Source: Actinomycetota bacterium (GTDB taxonomy: Bacteria > Actinomycetota > Acidimicrobiia > Acidimicrobiales > SZUA-35). Taken from it: a stretch of DNA of 22,777 nucleotides. The translations under genes and the position numbers were made by a program. The notes beneath the pieces were generated by a model that saw nothing but the letters and a program-made list of their open reading frames with translations, was not told the DNA's origin and made no database searches. How positions within the stretch are numbered: position 1 is the stretch's first letter; each line of letters begins with the position of its first letter. Of this stretch, positions 14,873 to 22,048 are shown piece by piece. The DNA is taken from assembly GCA_027730885.1 (NCBI GenBank), contig JAQCHM010000008.1, forward strand, positions 1 to 22,777, written 5' to 3'.

Positions 14873-16059
14873 AAGTCTAACGCCTGGCCGAGGTCGGCCA
14901 GGACGTCGGTCGTGGCCTCGAGACCACAGGACAGCCGAATGGTCCCGAGACCGATGCCGTCGGCTGCCAGGTCATCAGGATCGACCCCGATGTGGGTGGT
15001 GGATGCCGGATGGCACACCAACGTCTCCGGACCGCCGAGTGAGGGGGCGTGGATGGCCAGCCGTAGCCGATCGACGAAGGCCGAGGCCGCGCTGCCACCG
15101 CCGGCCAGATCGAAGGTGAGCAGTCCACCGGCGATGCGCAATTGACGCTTGGCCAGGTCGAACTGCGGGTGACTCTCGAGCCCCGGGTAGCGCACCTGAG
15201 AGCTCGCGGGATGCCGTGCGAGGAACTCCGCAACCGCGGTCGCCGTAGTCGTCTGCTGCGCGATCCTGACCGGCAAGGTCCGGAGACCGCGCAGCCCGTT
15301 GAGCGCATCAGCCGGTGAGGCACAACCACCGTGTAGGTGGGAGAAGCCGGTGATCCACTCGACGAGGTCGTCCGAGCCGGCGATAACACCGAGGATGGCG
15401 TCGTTGTGACCTCCGATTGCCTTGGACGCGGAATGAATGACCAGGTCCACGCCGTGGGCCAGCGGGTTCTGGCCCAGCGGGGTGGCGAAGGTCGAGTCGA
15501 CCGCGGTGAAGGGCCCCTCGATGCGCCCCAGCTCGTCGAGGTCGACCAGATCGAGGCGAGGGTTCGCCGGCGACTCAGCCAATACGAGGCTGGTCCGTCC
15601 CGGGATCACGGCGGAAGCGAGGGCTCCCGGAACGATGCCGTCGACGAAGGTGACCTCGATCCCGAAACGGGGGCAGACCTGTTCGAGGAGCAGGCGAGTG
15701 CCGCCGTAGAGCTGCCGGGCGGCCACGATGTGCGAGCCCTGCGAACACAACCCGAGCACGGTGCAGGTGATCGCAGCCATGCCCGACGAGAACGCCCGCG
15801 CGGCCTCGGCCGACTCGAGCTGGGCGATCGCTTCCTCGAATTCGGCGACTGTGGGGTTTCCGTACCGCCCGTAGAAGTGGGTCGGGCGGATCTGGGTCGC
15901 CAGCTTGCGGGACTCGTCGACCGTCCCGACCTGGAAGGTGGTCGAGGGGTACAACGCCGGCGCCAACGAACCGGACCCGTGGGTTCGTCCTGCGGTGATG
16001 GCGGTCGTTGCCTGTTCGCGGCTACCGTCGGCCTGCGCGGTTTGCCTGTCTGTCGTCAT
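14869..16059 (-). CDS. Cys/Met metabolism PLP-dependent enzyme (cystathionine gamma-synthase/lyase type)
   Basis: This 396-residue fold-type I PLP enzyme belongs to the trans-sulfuration family, which makes or splits cystathionine or forms homocysteine. Tyr63 and Arg65 (HFYGRYGNPT) contact the cofactor phosphate, SSGMAAI is at 91-97, QLYGGT at 117-121, AVDSTFATPLGQNPL at 186-200, and the Schiff-base lysine is Lys213 in HSASKAIGGHND. The motif has Ser-Lys-Ala rather than the usual Thr-Lys-Tyr. The exact reaction (MetB, MetZ or gamma-lyase) cannot be settled by eye, but the SAM riboswitch immediately upstream points to methionine or homocysteine synthesis. A GGAGAG ribosome-binding site sits five bases before the ATG. 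It overlaps the DedA-like gene by 4 nt, with TAA and TAG stops interleaved. Confidence 0.92.
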   Translation of the reverse strand: MTTDRQTAQADGSREQATTAITAGRTHGSGSLAPALYPSTTFQVGTVDESRKLATQIRPTHFYGRYGNPTVAEFEEAIAQLESAEAARAFSSGMAAITCTVLGLCSQGSHIVAARQLYGGTRLLLEQVCPRFGIEVTFVDGIVPGALASAVIPGRTSLVLAESPANPRLDLVDLDELGRIEGPFTAVDSTFATPLGQNPLAHGVDLVIHSASKAIGGHNDAILGVIAGSDDLVEWITGFSHLHGGCASPADALNGLRGLRTLPVRIAQQTTTATAVAEFLARHPASSQVRYPGLESHPQFDLAKRQLRIAGGLLTFDLAGGGSAASAFVDRLRLAIHAPSLGGPETLVCHPASTTHIGVDPDDLAADGIGLGTIRLSCGLEATTDVLADLGQALDF

Positions 16060-16084
16060 GTCGTCTCTCCGTGATCACTTGGTT

Positions 16085-16100
16085 GCCGGCTGCTGCCGGC
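16085..16100 (-). other. Hairpin in the riboswitch expression region
   Basis: GCCGGC (16100-16095), loop AGCA, GCCGGC (16090-16085): a 6-bp GC-only stem between the aptamer and the ribosome-binding site. Its first base coincides with the last base of aptamer helix P1. There is no U-run, so control is more likely translational than by termination. Confidence 0.55.
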
Positions 16101-16183
16101 CGCATCGTCGGCGTCACCGCCGACAGGGCACCTTGGGTGTCGATCCCAGGTTGCCGGACCTCGAAAGGCCGCTCTAAATGCAG
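16100..16183 (-). promoter_or_regulatory. SAM riboswitch aptamer (SAM-I/SAM-IV clan)
   Basis: The minus strand carries the SAM-I/IV core: CGGCAACC (16156-16149) and AAGGTGCC (16134-16127). All four helices can be drawn: P1 CUGCAU (16183-16178) with AUGCGG (16105-16100); P2 GGCC (16170-16167) with GGUC (16160-16157); P3 ACCUGGG (16151-16145) with CCCA-A-GGU (16137-16130); P4 GUCGGCG (16124-16118) with CGCCGAC (16113-16107), closed by a GUGA tetraloop. An AGAG precedes P2 as in S-box RNAs. P2 is unusually short. It lies 40 nt upstream of the PLP sulfur amino-acid enzyme, the expected target. Binding of SAM should lower expression. It was identified by eye, without a covariance search. Confidence 0.82.
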
Positions 16184-16229
16184 AACCGCAGTATGCCCGG
16201 ACAGTCGGCAACCACAACGCCCCACTCGA

Positions 16230-16592
16230 TCAGGTAGTCAGCCCGACGATTCCGAGCGCCAGCGCCAGCAATGACAGGGTCACTGCCATGAGACCGGCAA
16301 CGGCCGCGGCCAGGGGGTGGACGGGGGGCTCGCCGGCCCGCAGGGTCCCGTGGAGGTTCTCGTAGCGCAGAACCGACCAGTACAACATCCCGACGCCGAT
16401 GACCACGACCGTGATGCCCATGCCGGTGGCCAGCACCACGACCGGGAGGTTGCCCTGGTGGGAGAGCCCGATTCGACCGATGGCGGCGCCGAGGACGATC
16501 TGGCTGAACGCAGTGCGCTCCCACGCCATGGCGGTGCGCTCCTGTTGCATCCCGGCGTCGAAGATGATCGACGGTCGGGGCGAAGACGTCAT
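16230..16592 (-). CDS. DUF202 family small membrane protein
   Basis: A 120-residue protein with the DUF202 signature DAGMQQERTAMAWERTA at the N-terminus, then three membrane helices: about 28-42 (QIVLGAAIGRIGL), 50-72 (VVVLATGMGITVVVIGVGMLYW) and 95-117 (AAAVAGLMAVTLSLLALALGIVGL). Function is unknown for this family. Its ATG overlaps the stop of the upstream DUF202 gene as ATGA, so the two are coupled and probably form a pair in the membrane, as in other bacteria with tandem DUF202 genes. The SAM riboswitch follows 46 nt downstream and presumably starts a separate transcript. Confidence 0.85.
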   Translation of the reverse strand: MTSSPRPSIIFDAGMQQERTAMAWERTAFSQIVLGAAIGRIGLSHQGNLPVVVLATGMGITVVVIGVGMLYWSVLRYENLHGTLRAGEPPVHPLAAAVAGLMAVTLSLLALALGIVGLTT

Positions 16593-16941
16593 GATGGTCC
16601 CGCTGCGATGAAGAGCAGCGCCCCGACCAACCCAAGCGTGGCCACGGCGAACGCCACGATGCGCGGGAGCCGAGAAGGTGGCAGCGGTTGGTTCTGGCGC
16701 ATCGCCAGCTCGGCCCGGAACCAGCGACGATACGAAGCCGCCGAGGTGACGACGGCCATCGCCAACACCGCCAAACCGAGTACCTCCGACCCGGTCTGAT
16801 CAGGCAGCAGGTTCAGAAGACCGAGGCCGTCCGGATCCACGCCAGGAAGGTCCGTTCGTTCGCGAGCGTGAACCGGTAGTCGGGGTGCTCACCGACGTCG
16901 TCGAGACGCTCGCCCCGCAACAGTTGGCGAAACCCGGTCAC
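16589..16941 (-). pseudogene. YidH-like DUF202 membrane protein, frameshifted
   Basis: The N-terminal part is in one frame from GTG 16941: GERLDDVGEHPDYRF then TLANERTFLAWIRTA, an excellent YidH/DUF202 start. The rest is in another frame: LGLLNLLPDQTG, LGLAVLAMAVVTSAASYRRW, RQNQPLPPSRLP and a last membrane helix. The frame is lost at ACGGCCTCGG (minus strand, about 16830-16821); one added C (GCC-CTC) would give a continuous 117-residue protein. Left as is, translation from the GTG ends at a TGA soon after, and only an 83-residue fragment starting at ATG 16840 is open. It is a single-base deletion in a C run, so sequencing error is a serious alternative. The start overlaps a tiny upstream ORF as GTGA. 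Confidence 0.8.
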
Positions 16942-16985
16942 CCGAAAACCGTCACTTCGAGCAGGACCATCCCGAACAAAAGCAT
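16938..16985 (-). other. Possible 15-residue leader ORF between dapB and yidH-like gene
   Basis: ATG at 16985, three bases after the dapB TAA, opens MLLFGMVLLEVTVFG and ends in TGA overlapping the yidH-like GTG (GTGA). It has no evident ribosome-binding site. It may be a coupling peptide, or chance. Confidence 0.25.
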
Positions 16986-16988
16986 GGC

Positions 16989-17810
16989 TTAGAGCCCGAG
17001 CACGGCATCCAGGCCGACCGTCAGGCCCGGTACGGTGGCGATCCGCTTCGCGGCCAACACGACGCCGGGCATGAACGACGATCGGTCGTAGCTGTCATGG
17101 CGAAGGGTCAACGTCTGGCCTGCGGTGCCGAGAATGACTTCTTGGTGGGCAACGATCCCCCGCATTCGCACCGAGTGAATCGGAATTCCCGCAGGGCCCT
17201 TGGCCCCGCGAGCGCCCTCGATCGTCTGCTTGACCGTCGGGTCGGCGGCCCAGGTGGCCGACGCCTGAGCCATACGCTCCGCGGTGGCTAACGCAGTTCC
17301 ACTGGGAGCATCTACCTTGCCATCGTGGTGGAGCTCGATGATCTCGGCGGTGTCGAAGTACGGCGCTGCCAGCTCGGCGAATCGCATCATGAGCACCGCG
17401 CCGATGGCGAAGTTCGGGGCAATGACACAGTTGGCGACCCGACCTGACGGGCCACCGGTCGCGAACAGTTCGCGGATCGTGGCGTGTTCGTCCTCGGTGA
17501 AGCCAGAGGTGCCGACGACGGCGTGCACGCCGTTCTCCGCGCAGAAGACCAAGTTGTCACGGGCCGCGTCGATATGGGTGAAGTCAATGGCGACGTCGGG
17601 TAGCGAACGAAGCAGGCCATCAGGTGCGCCGACCACCTCGAAGCTGCGCGATGTCACCCCGGTGACCTCGCCGATGTCGATGCCGGCGAACGAGGGGTCG
17701 ACAGCACCCACGAGCTCGAGTTCGGGGTCGGCGCAGACGGCCTGACACACCGCAACGCCCATGCGTCCACCGGCACCGAACACTGCGACCCGCGTCTTGC
17801 CCTTCGTCAT
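16989..17810 (-). CDS. dapB: 4-hydroxy-tetrahydrodipicolinate reductase
   Basis: DapB reduces the DapA product with NAD(P)H in the diaminopimelate/lysine pathway. The 273-residue protein has the Rossmann motif FGAGGRMG at 11-18, DFTHIDAARDN, VVGTSGFTEDE, APNFAIGAVLM and the catalytic EIIELHHDGKVDAPSGTA block containing the two histidines and the lysine. The HSVRMRGIVAHQEVILGT and HDSYDRSSFMPGV segments complete the C-terminal domain. Length is normal. The ATG at 17810 lies about 100 nt downstream of the pnp stop, across a hairpin, so it may be co-transcribed with or separated from pnp. The DUF202 pair follows closely. Many actinobacteria also keep dapB near pnp. Confidence 0.97.
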   Translation of the reverse strand: MTKGKTRVAVFGAGGRMGVAVCQAVCADPELELVGAVDPSFAGIDIGEVTGVTSRSFEVVGAPDGLLRSLPDVAIDFTHIDAARDNLVFCAENGVHAVVGTSGFTEDEHATIRELFATGGPSGRVANCVIAPNFAIGAVLMMRFAELAAPYFDTAEIIELHHDGKVDAPSGTALATAERMAQASATWAADPTVKQTIEGARGAKGPAGIPIHSVRMRGIVAHQEVILGTAGQTLTLRHDSYDRSSFMPGVVLAAKRIATVPGLTVGLDAVLGL

Positions 17811-17834
17811 GCACGGATCTTACGGCGGAATGCC

Positions 17835-17870
17835 GAGGGCCCCTGCACCGAATGGGTGCGGGGGCCCCTC
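17835..17870. terminator. Strong GC-rich hairpin downstream of pnp
   Basis: GAGGGCCCCTGCACC (17835-17849) can pair with GGTGCGGGGGCCCCTC (17855-17870) around a 5-nt loop, with one bulged G and one G-T or C-A step. It lies 41 nt after the pnp stop and 24 nt before the dapB start. It has no U-run, so it may be a U-less terminator, as described in actinobacteria, or an mRNA 3'-end block. Confidence 0.5.
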
Positions 17871-17872
17871 AG

Positions 17873-17884
17873 GGCACGCGTGCC
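17873..17884. other. 12-bp perfect palindrome
   Basis: GGCACGCGTGCC is fully self-complementary and lies between the pnp stop and the larger hairpin. It could be an operator for dapB or chance in GC-rich DNA. Confidence 0.35.
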
Positions 17885-17911
17885 GGAATTCTTCGACCAG
17901 CTAGAAGCAGA

Positions 17912-20368
17912 TCAGCGTCGGCTGCGGCCTCGACCGCCGCCGCCGCCGCCGCCGCCACCACCGGAGCGACCACGACCGCCGCCAGAACCGGCGCCGCTGC
18001 GGCGTCGGCTGGGGGCGTCGTCACTTGGCATCGGGTCGCCTTCGGGGCCGAGGTCGCCGAACTCGGCGGTGAAGCCCTCGTCGAAATTCATCGATGCACC
18101 GTTGGTGGGAGCATCTTCCTCGTCCCGGCGAGGACCGCGGCCTCGACCGCGGTCACCCCGATCACCCCCGAAGGCAGAGCCGCCCTCGTCGGATGGGCTG
18201 GGGGCCTGGCCGGCCAGGTGCAACGACACCTTCCCGTTGGGATCGATGTCCTCGACCACGACCTCGATCTCCTGGCCGAGCGAGAGCACGTCCTCGACGG
18301 TGTCGATCCGCTTGCCGCCGCCGATCTTGGAGATGTGCAGCAGGCCGTCGCGGCCGGGGAGGATGTTGACGAATGCCCCGAACTTGGTGATGTTGACGAC
18401 ACGCCCGTTGTAGGTGGCGCCCACCTCGGCGGTCGGCGGATCGAGGATGAGTCGGATCTGCCGCTCGGCCTCGTCGACAACCGCTCGGTCGGTCGCGGCG
18501 ATGGAGACGATGCCGACCATGCCGTCGTCGTCGACGCTGATGTCGGCACCGGTCTCGCTCTGGATGGTGTTGATGACCTTGCCCTTGGGGCCGATGACCT
18601 CGCCGATCTTGTCGACAGGGATCTCGAAGCTGATGATCTTCGGGGCGCCGTCGCGCACATCGCCGCGGGGTGCAGCGATGGCTTCGTTCATGACCTCGAG
18701 AATCTTCAGGCGGGCGACCTTGGCCTGGTCGAGCGCCGCAGCCAACACGTCGGCGGGGATACCGTCGATCTTGGTGTCGAGCTGGAGCGCGGTGACGAAC
18801 TCGGCGGTACCGGCAACCTTGAAGTCCATGTCACCGAAGGCATCCTCGGCGCCGAGGATGTCGGTGAGCGTGGTGTACTTGCCCTCGGCGTAGACCAGAC
18901 CCATCGCGATGCCGGCAACCGGTGCTTTGATGGGCACCCCGGCGTCCATGAGTGACAGGGTGGAACCACAGACCGACGCCATCGACGTCGAGCCGTTCGA
19001 GCTGAGCACTTCCGACACGAGGCGCAGCGTGTAGGGCCACTCCTCGAGCGAAGGGAGGACGGGCACGAGGGCCCGCTCGGCCAGCAGGCCGTGACCGATC
19101 TCACGGCGCTTGGGGCCCCGCATGAAGCCGGTTTCTCCTGTGGAGAACGGCGGGAAGTTGTAGTGATGCATGTAGGACTTACGCTCGATGTTGTCGATGC
19201 CGTCGATCATCTGGTCCATGCGCTTCATGCCCAGGGTGCAGACGTTGAGCACCTGGGTCTCACCCCGTTGGAACAGGCCCGAACCGTGGACCCGCGGCAC
19301 GACGCCGACTTCGGCGGACAGCGGGCGGATGTCGGTGGGGCCTCGTCCGTCGATGCGGGCGCCGTCCTCGACGATGCGGCGACGGACGATCTTCTTCGAG
19401 AGCGATCGGTAGGCCGCCTTGAGTTCCTTCTCCGAACCGGGGAAGCGCGATGCCAGAGCAGCGACGGCCTCGTCGCGGAGCTCGGACTCGGCCCCGCCAC
19501 GTTCAGCCTTGTCCGCAATCATCATGATGTCGGCCAGCTTGGCGCCGGCGAGCTCGGTCACGGCTTCCATCTGAGCGTCGGAGTAGTCGACCAGGTCGGA
19601 GTGTTCCATGACCGGTTTGCGACCGCCGGCCGCTTCCACCAGGGCCAGCTGCAGGGCAATTGCTTCCTTGATGTACTGCTTGGACTCTTGCAGGCCCTGG
19701 GCCAGGGCGCCCTCGTCGACCTTGGGAGCGCCGTTCTGGTAGTTGTTCCAGGACGAGGTAGTTCCGCCGGCCTCGACCATCATGATGGCGACGTCGCCAT
19801 CGTCGAGCTGGCGACCGGCGACGACGATCTCGAACGACGATTGGTCGCCTTCCTGGTAGGAGGGATGGGGCAGCCATTCCCCGTCGACGGTGTAGGCGAG
19901 GCGGACGGCACCGATGGGGCCGTTGAACGGGACATCGGAGACCATGAGAGCGGCCGACGCACCATTGATGGCCAGCACGTCGTGCGGGTTCACCTTGTCT
20001 GCGGAGAACACGGTGACGACGATGTGGGTCTCGTTGCGGTAGCCGTCGGGGAACGACGGACGCAACGGCCGGTCGATCAACCGGCACGTGAGGGTGGCCG
20101 CGTCGGAAGCCTTGCCCTCGCGACGGAAGAACGAGCCGGGAATCTTGCCGACGGCGTACGAACGCTCTTCGACGTCAACGGTGAGCGGGAAGAAGTCGAT
20201 ACCGTCCCGCACGGTCTTGGCCGCGGTCGCCGCGACCAGTATGGTGGTGTCGCCCACCCGGGCCAACACAGAACCGCTGGCGAGGCCGGCCAGGCGACCG
20301 GTCTCGAGGTACATATCGGGACCATCACCTGAGGTGATGGTCCCAGTTACGGAAACTACGTCCGTCAT
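17912..20368 (-). CDS. pnp: Polyribonucleotide nucleotidyltransferase (PNPase)
   Basis: PNPase degrades RNA 3' to 5' with phosphate and can add tails. It has 818 residues. Two RNase PH domains flank a helical linker; the second has FSTGETGFMRGPKRREIGHG and TDILGAEDAFGDMDFKVAGT with the catalytic aspartates. Then come a KH domain (DKIGEVIGPKGKVINTI) and an S1 domain (YNGRVVNITKFGAFVNI ... DGLLHISKI). The remaining ~110 residues are an unusual disordered tail: acidic and RG-rich segments, then ten glycines (803-812) and RGRSRR. The start at ATG 20368 is fixed by AGGAG six bases upstream; the frame extends to 20404 but lacks a site there. Rpso lies 198 nt upstream, the usual rpsO-pnp order. Confidence 0.97.
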   Translation of the reverse strand: MTDVVSVTGTITSGDGPDMYLETGRLAGLASGSVLARVGDTTILVAATAAKTVRDGIDFFPLTVDVEERSYAVGKIPGSFFRREGKASDAATLTCRLIDRPLRPSFPDGYRNETHIVVTVFSADKVNPHDVLAINGASAALMVSDVPFNGPIGAVRLAYTVDGEWLPHPSYQEGDQSSFEIVVAGRQLDDGDVAIMMVEAGGTTSSWNNYQNGAPKVDEGALAQGLQESKQYIKEAIALQLALVEAAGGRKPVMEHSDLVDYSDAQMEAVTELAGAKLADIMMIADKAERGGAESELRDEAVAALASRFPGSEKELKAAYRSLSKKIVRRRIVEDGARIDGRGPTDIRPLSAEVGVVPRVHGSGLFQRGETQVLNVCTLGMKRMDQMIDGIDNIERKSYMHHYNFPPFSTGETGFMRGPKRREIGHGLLAERALVPVLPSLEEWPYTLRLVSEVLSSNGSTSMASVCGSTLSLMDAGVPIKAPVAGIAMGLVYAEGKYTTLTDILGAEDAFGDMDFKVAGTAEFVTALQLDTKIDGIPADVLAAALDQAKVARLKILEVMNEAIAAPRGDVRDGAPKIISFEIPVDKIGEVIGPKGKVINTIQSETGADISVDDDGMVGIVSIAATDRAVVDEAERQIRLILDPPTAEVGATYNGRVVNITKFGAFVNILPGRDGLLHISKIGGGKRIDTVEDVLSLGQEIEVVVEDIDPNGKVSLHLAGQAPSPSDEGGSAFGGDRGDRGRGRGPRRDEEDAPTNGASMNFDEGFTAEFGDLGPEGDPMPSDDAPSRRRSGAGSGGGRGRSGGGGGGGGGGRGRSRR
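17936..17956 (+). repeat. (GCC)7 trinucleotide repeat in the pnp C-terminus
   Basis: Seven perfect GCC copies (GGC on the coding strand) flanked by ACC codons encode the ten-glycine run. This kind of repeat is prone to replication slippage and to sequencing error. Confidence 0.9.
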
Positions 20369-20388
20369 GGGATCTCCTGTTTGATCTG

Positions 20389-20405
20389 CATGCTTGATCA
20401 GCATG
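20389..20405 (-). promoter_or_regulatory. Hairpin in the pnp leader
   Basis: CATGCT (20389-20394) and AGCATG (20400-20405) form a 6-bp stem with a 5-nt loop, ending 20 nt upstream of the pnp ATG and a few bases before its ribosome-binding site. In enterobacteria a pnp leader hairpin is cut by RNase III for autoregulation; a parallel here is only inferred. Other short stems lie in the rpsO-pnp gap, for example TGCCC/GGGCA around 20451-20463. Confidence 0.4.
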
Positions 20406-20566
20406 ATTCGAGGGGCAGATCAGATCCCAGATTGCAGCCACCCGCAGCGCGTGCCCTTCGGGCAGGGGCGGGGAGTTGGAAACTGGCAGCTGACCTGCCG
20501 AGGCGCGAACCTTTCGCACCAGTCGTCCAGACTACCCCTGGCCCGGCGTCATTGCGCGGACGGGCC

Positions 20567-20845
20567 TCAGCGGCGAAGACCGAGCTCCGCGATCACCGTA
20601 CGGTAACGCTCGACGTCGATGTCCGCGAGGTAGTCGAGGAACCGACGCCGACGACCGACCAACATGAGCAGACCGCGACGGCTGTGGTGATCCTTCTTGT
20701 GGGTCCGCAGGTGCGTGGTCAGGTGAGTGATCCGGTCGGTCAGGAGCGCGATCTGCACCTCGGGTGACCCTGTGTCATCGCCGGACCGCTTGAACTTGGC
20801 GATGGTGTCGGCCTTGGGCGGAAGATTGGCAGCGGGCTTGCTCAT
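20567..20845 (-). CDS. rpsO: Small ribosomal subunit protein uS15
   Basis: A 92-residue S15, which binds 16S rRNA at the h20-h22 junction during 30S assembly. Family motifs are clear: TGSPEVQIALLTDRITHLTTHL, then KDHHSRRGLLMLVGRRRRFLDYL and a final YRTVIAELGLRR. The N-terminus MSKPAANLPPKADTIAKFKR is slightly longer than the usual 89-residue protein. The ATG at 20845 is preceded by GGAGA at seven bases; the much longer frame upstream is a shadow of ribF. It sits between ribF and pnp as in many bacteria. Confidence 0.97.
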   Translation of the reverse strand: MSKPAANLPPKADTIAKFKRSGDDTGSPEVQIALLTDRITHLTTHLRTHKKDHHSRRGLLMLVGRRRRFLDYLADIDVERYRTVIAELGLRR

Positions 20846-20930
20846 GAGATCGTCTCCGTGGTGTGTGGGTGCTCTGGTCGACCGGCGGATGCGCCGAACC
20901 GAAGAGTTGGGTCCTGGGGCCCGGCCATAC

Positions 20931-20947
20931 TCGCTACCAGGTAGCGA
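20931..20947. promoter_or_regulatory. 17-bp palindrome in the rpsO upstream region
   Basis: TCGCTACC-A-GGTAGCGA has perfect 8-bp arms around one base. It lies about 85 nt upstream of the rpsO ATG. As DNA it could be an operator; as leader RNA it gives a 6-bp stem with a 5-nt loop that S15 might bind. No clean promoter could be fixed near it. Confidence 0.55.
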
Positions 20948-21006
20948 ACACAGCAATCCTCCAGCGTAGAGGCTCGCGACCGCATCTCCTCGCTTCGGCC
21001 CCCCGG

Positions 21007-21972
21007 TCAGCGGTGGCGGTCGAGGATCTCGGTCGCGCTCTGGATATCGCGCTCCAGTTGCTCCTTCAGGGCCTCGATTCCGGCAAATCGCTGCTCGGAG
21101 CGGATGAGATCGACCAACTGCACCCGCGCGGACTGTCCGTACAGATCGCCGTCGAAGCCTACGAGATGGGCCTCGACCAGCGAGTGTTCCTGATCCCGGT
21201 AGAAGGTCGGCCGCTTCCCCACATTGACGGCGGCCGGCCAGCGGTGGCCGTCCGGGCCCACGTACCATCCGGCGTACACCGCGTCGGCCGGCAGGGCCAT
21301 GCCCTTGGGCACAGCGACATTGGCGGTGGGGAACCCGATGGTTCTACCACGCTGGTCGCCCGTCACGACTGGGCCGCGGATCTCGTGATGGCGGCCCAGC
21401 ATCCGAGCTGCGATCGTCACCTCGCCGCCGGCGAGCGCCCGCCGGATGGCGGTAGACGACACCGATTCGATCCGAGCGTCGGGTCGCGGCAGCAACTCGA
21501 CCCCCTCGGTCACGAATCCCAGGCGAGCGCCCGCCGCACGCAGGGTGTCGACGTTGCCAGCCCGATTGGCTCCGAAGTGGAAGTCTCGGCCGACGATCAC
21601 GGCCCGAGCGTTGAGGCACCCGACAAGGATGCGCTCGATGAACTCATCGGCCGTCTCGTGTGAGCGTTCCGCTGTGAAGGGCACCACCACGGTCCTGTCG
21701 ACACCCTGACGCTCGAGCAATTCGAGCTTCTGTTCGAGATCGATGAGCAGTAGCGGCGCCGACTCGGGCCGGAGCACGCGCGCGGGGTGGGGTTCGAAGG
21801 TGACGACGGCCATCTCGACTCCGAGCACCGCGGCCTGACGCTGGGTGGATCGAATGACCGCTTGGTGGCCCAGGTGGACGCCGTCGTACACCCCGATCGT
21901 GAGGGCGTGTGCGACGCCGGCTCCGGTCCCGTCGACCGGTCGGTAGTTGTCTGGATCCCTGATGATCTCCAC
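21007..21972 (-). CDS. ribF: Bifunctional riboflavin kinase/FAD synthetase
   Basis: RibF phosphorylates riboflavin to FMN and adenylylates FMN to FAD. The 321-residue protein has an N-terminal adenylyltransferase domain with TIGVYDGVHLGHQAVI (the HxGH signature), VVTFEPHPARVL, GRDFHFGANRAG and ISS/T-like SVSSTAIRRALAGG. The C-terminal kinase domain shows GDQRGRTIGFPTANV, VYAGWYV and NVGKRPTF, and ends near AGIEALKEQLERDI. The start is a GTG at 21972 without a strong ribosome-binding site; TAGCGT lies nine bases upstream, so a very short leader is possible. It follows truB by 76 nt and precedes rpsO by 161 nt. Confidence 0.97.
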   Translation of the reverse strand: MEIIRDPDNYRPVDGTGAGVAHALTIGVYDGVHLGHQAVIRSTQRQAAVLGVEMAVVTFEPHPARVLRPESAPLLLIDLEQKLELLERQGVDRTVVVPFTAERSHETADEFIERILVGCLNARAVIVGRDFHFGANRAGNVDTLRAAGARLGFVTEGVELLPRPDARIESVSSTAIRRALAGGEVTIAARMLGRHHEIRGPVVTGDQRGRTIGFPTANVAVPKGMALPADAVYAGWYVGPDGHRWPAAVNVGKRPTFYRDQEHSLVEAHLVGFDGDLYGQSARVQLVDLIRSEQRFAGIEALKEQLERDIQSATEILDRHR

Positions 21973-22048
21973 GGTGGGGAAACGCTAGCGCATCAGATCG
22001 GATCGGCCACACCTCGGTCGGCGTCGCATCGACGACACCGGCGGCGAT

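Noticed and set aside
19091..20332. Long plus-strand ORF of 413 codons antisense to pnp
   Set aside because: It lies wholly inside pnp, has no recognisable domain and no ribosome-binding site. Long antisense frames are expected in GC-rich genes.
20846..21268. Extended frame upstream of rpsO
   Set aside because: It is a shadow of ribF; uS15 starts at ATG 20845 with a clear ribosome-binding site.
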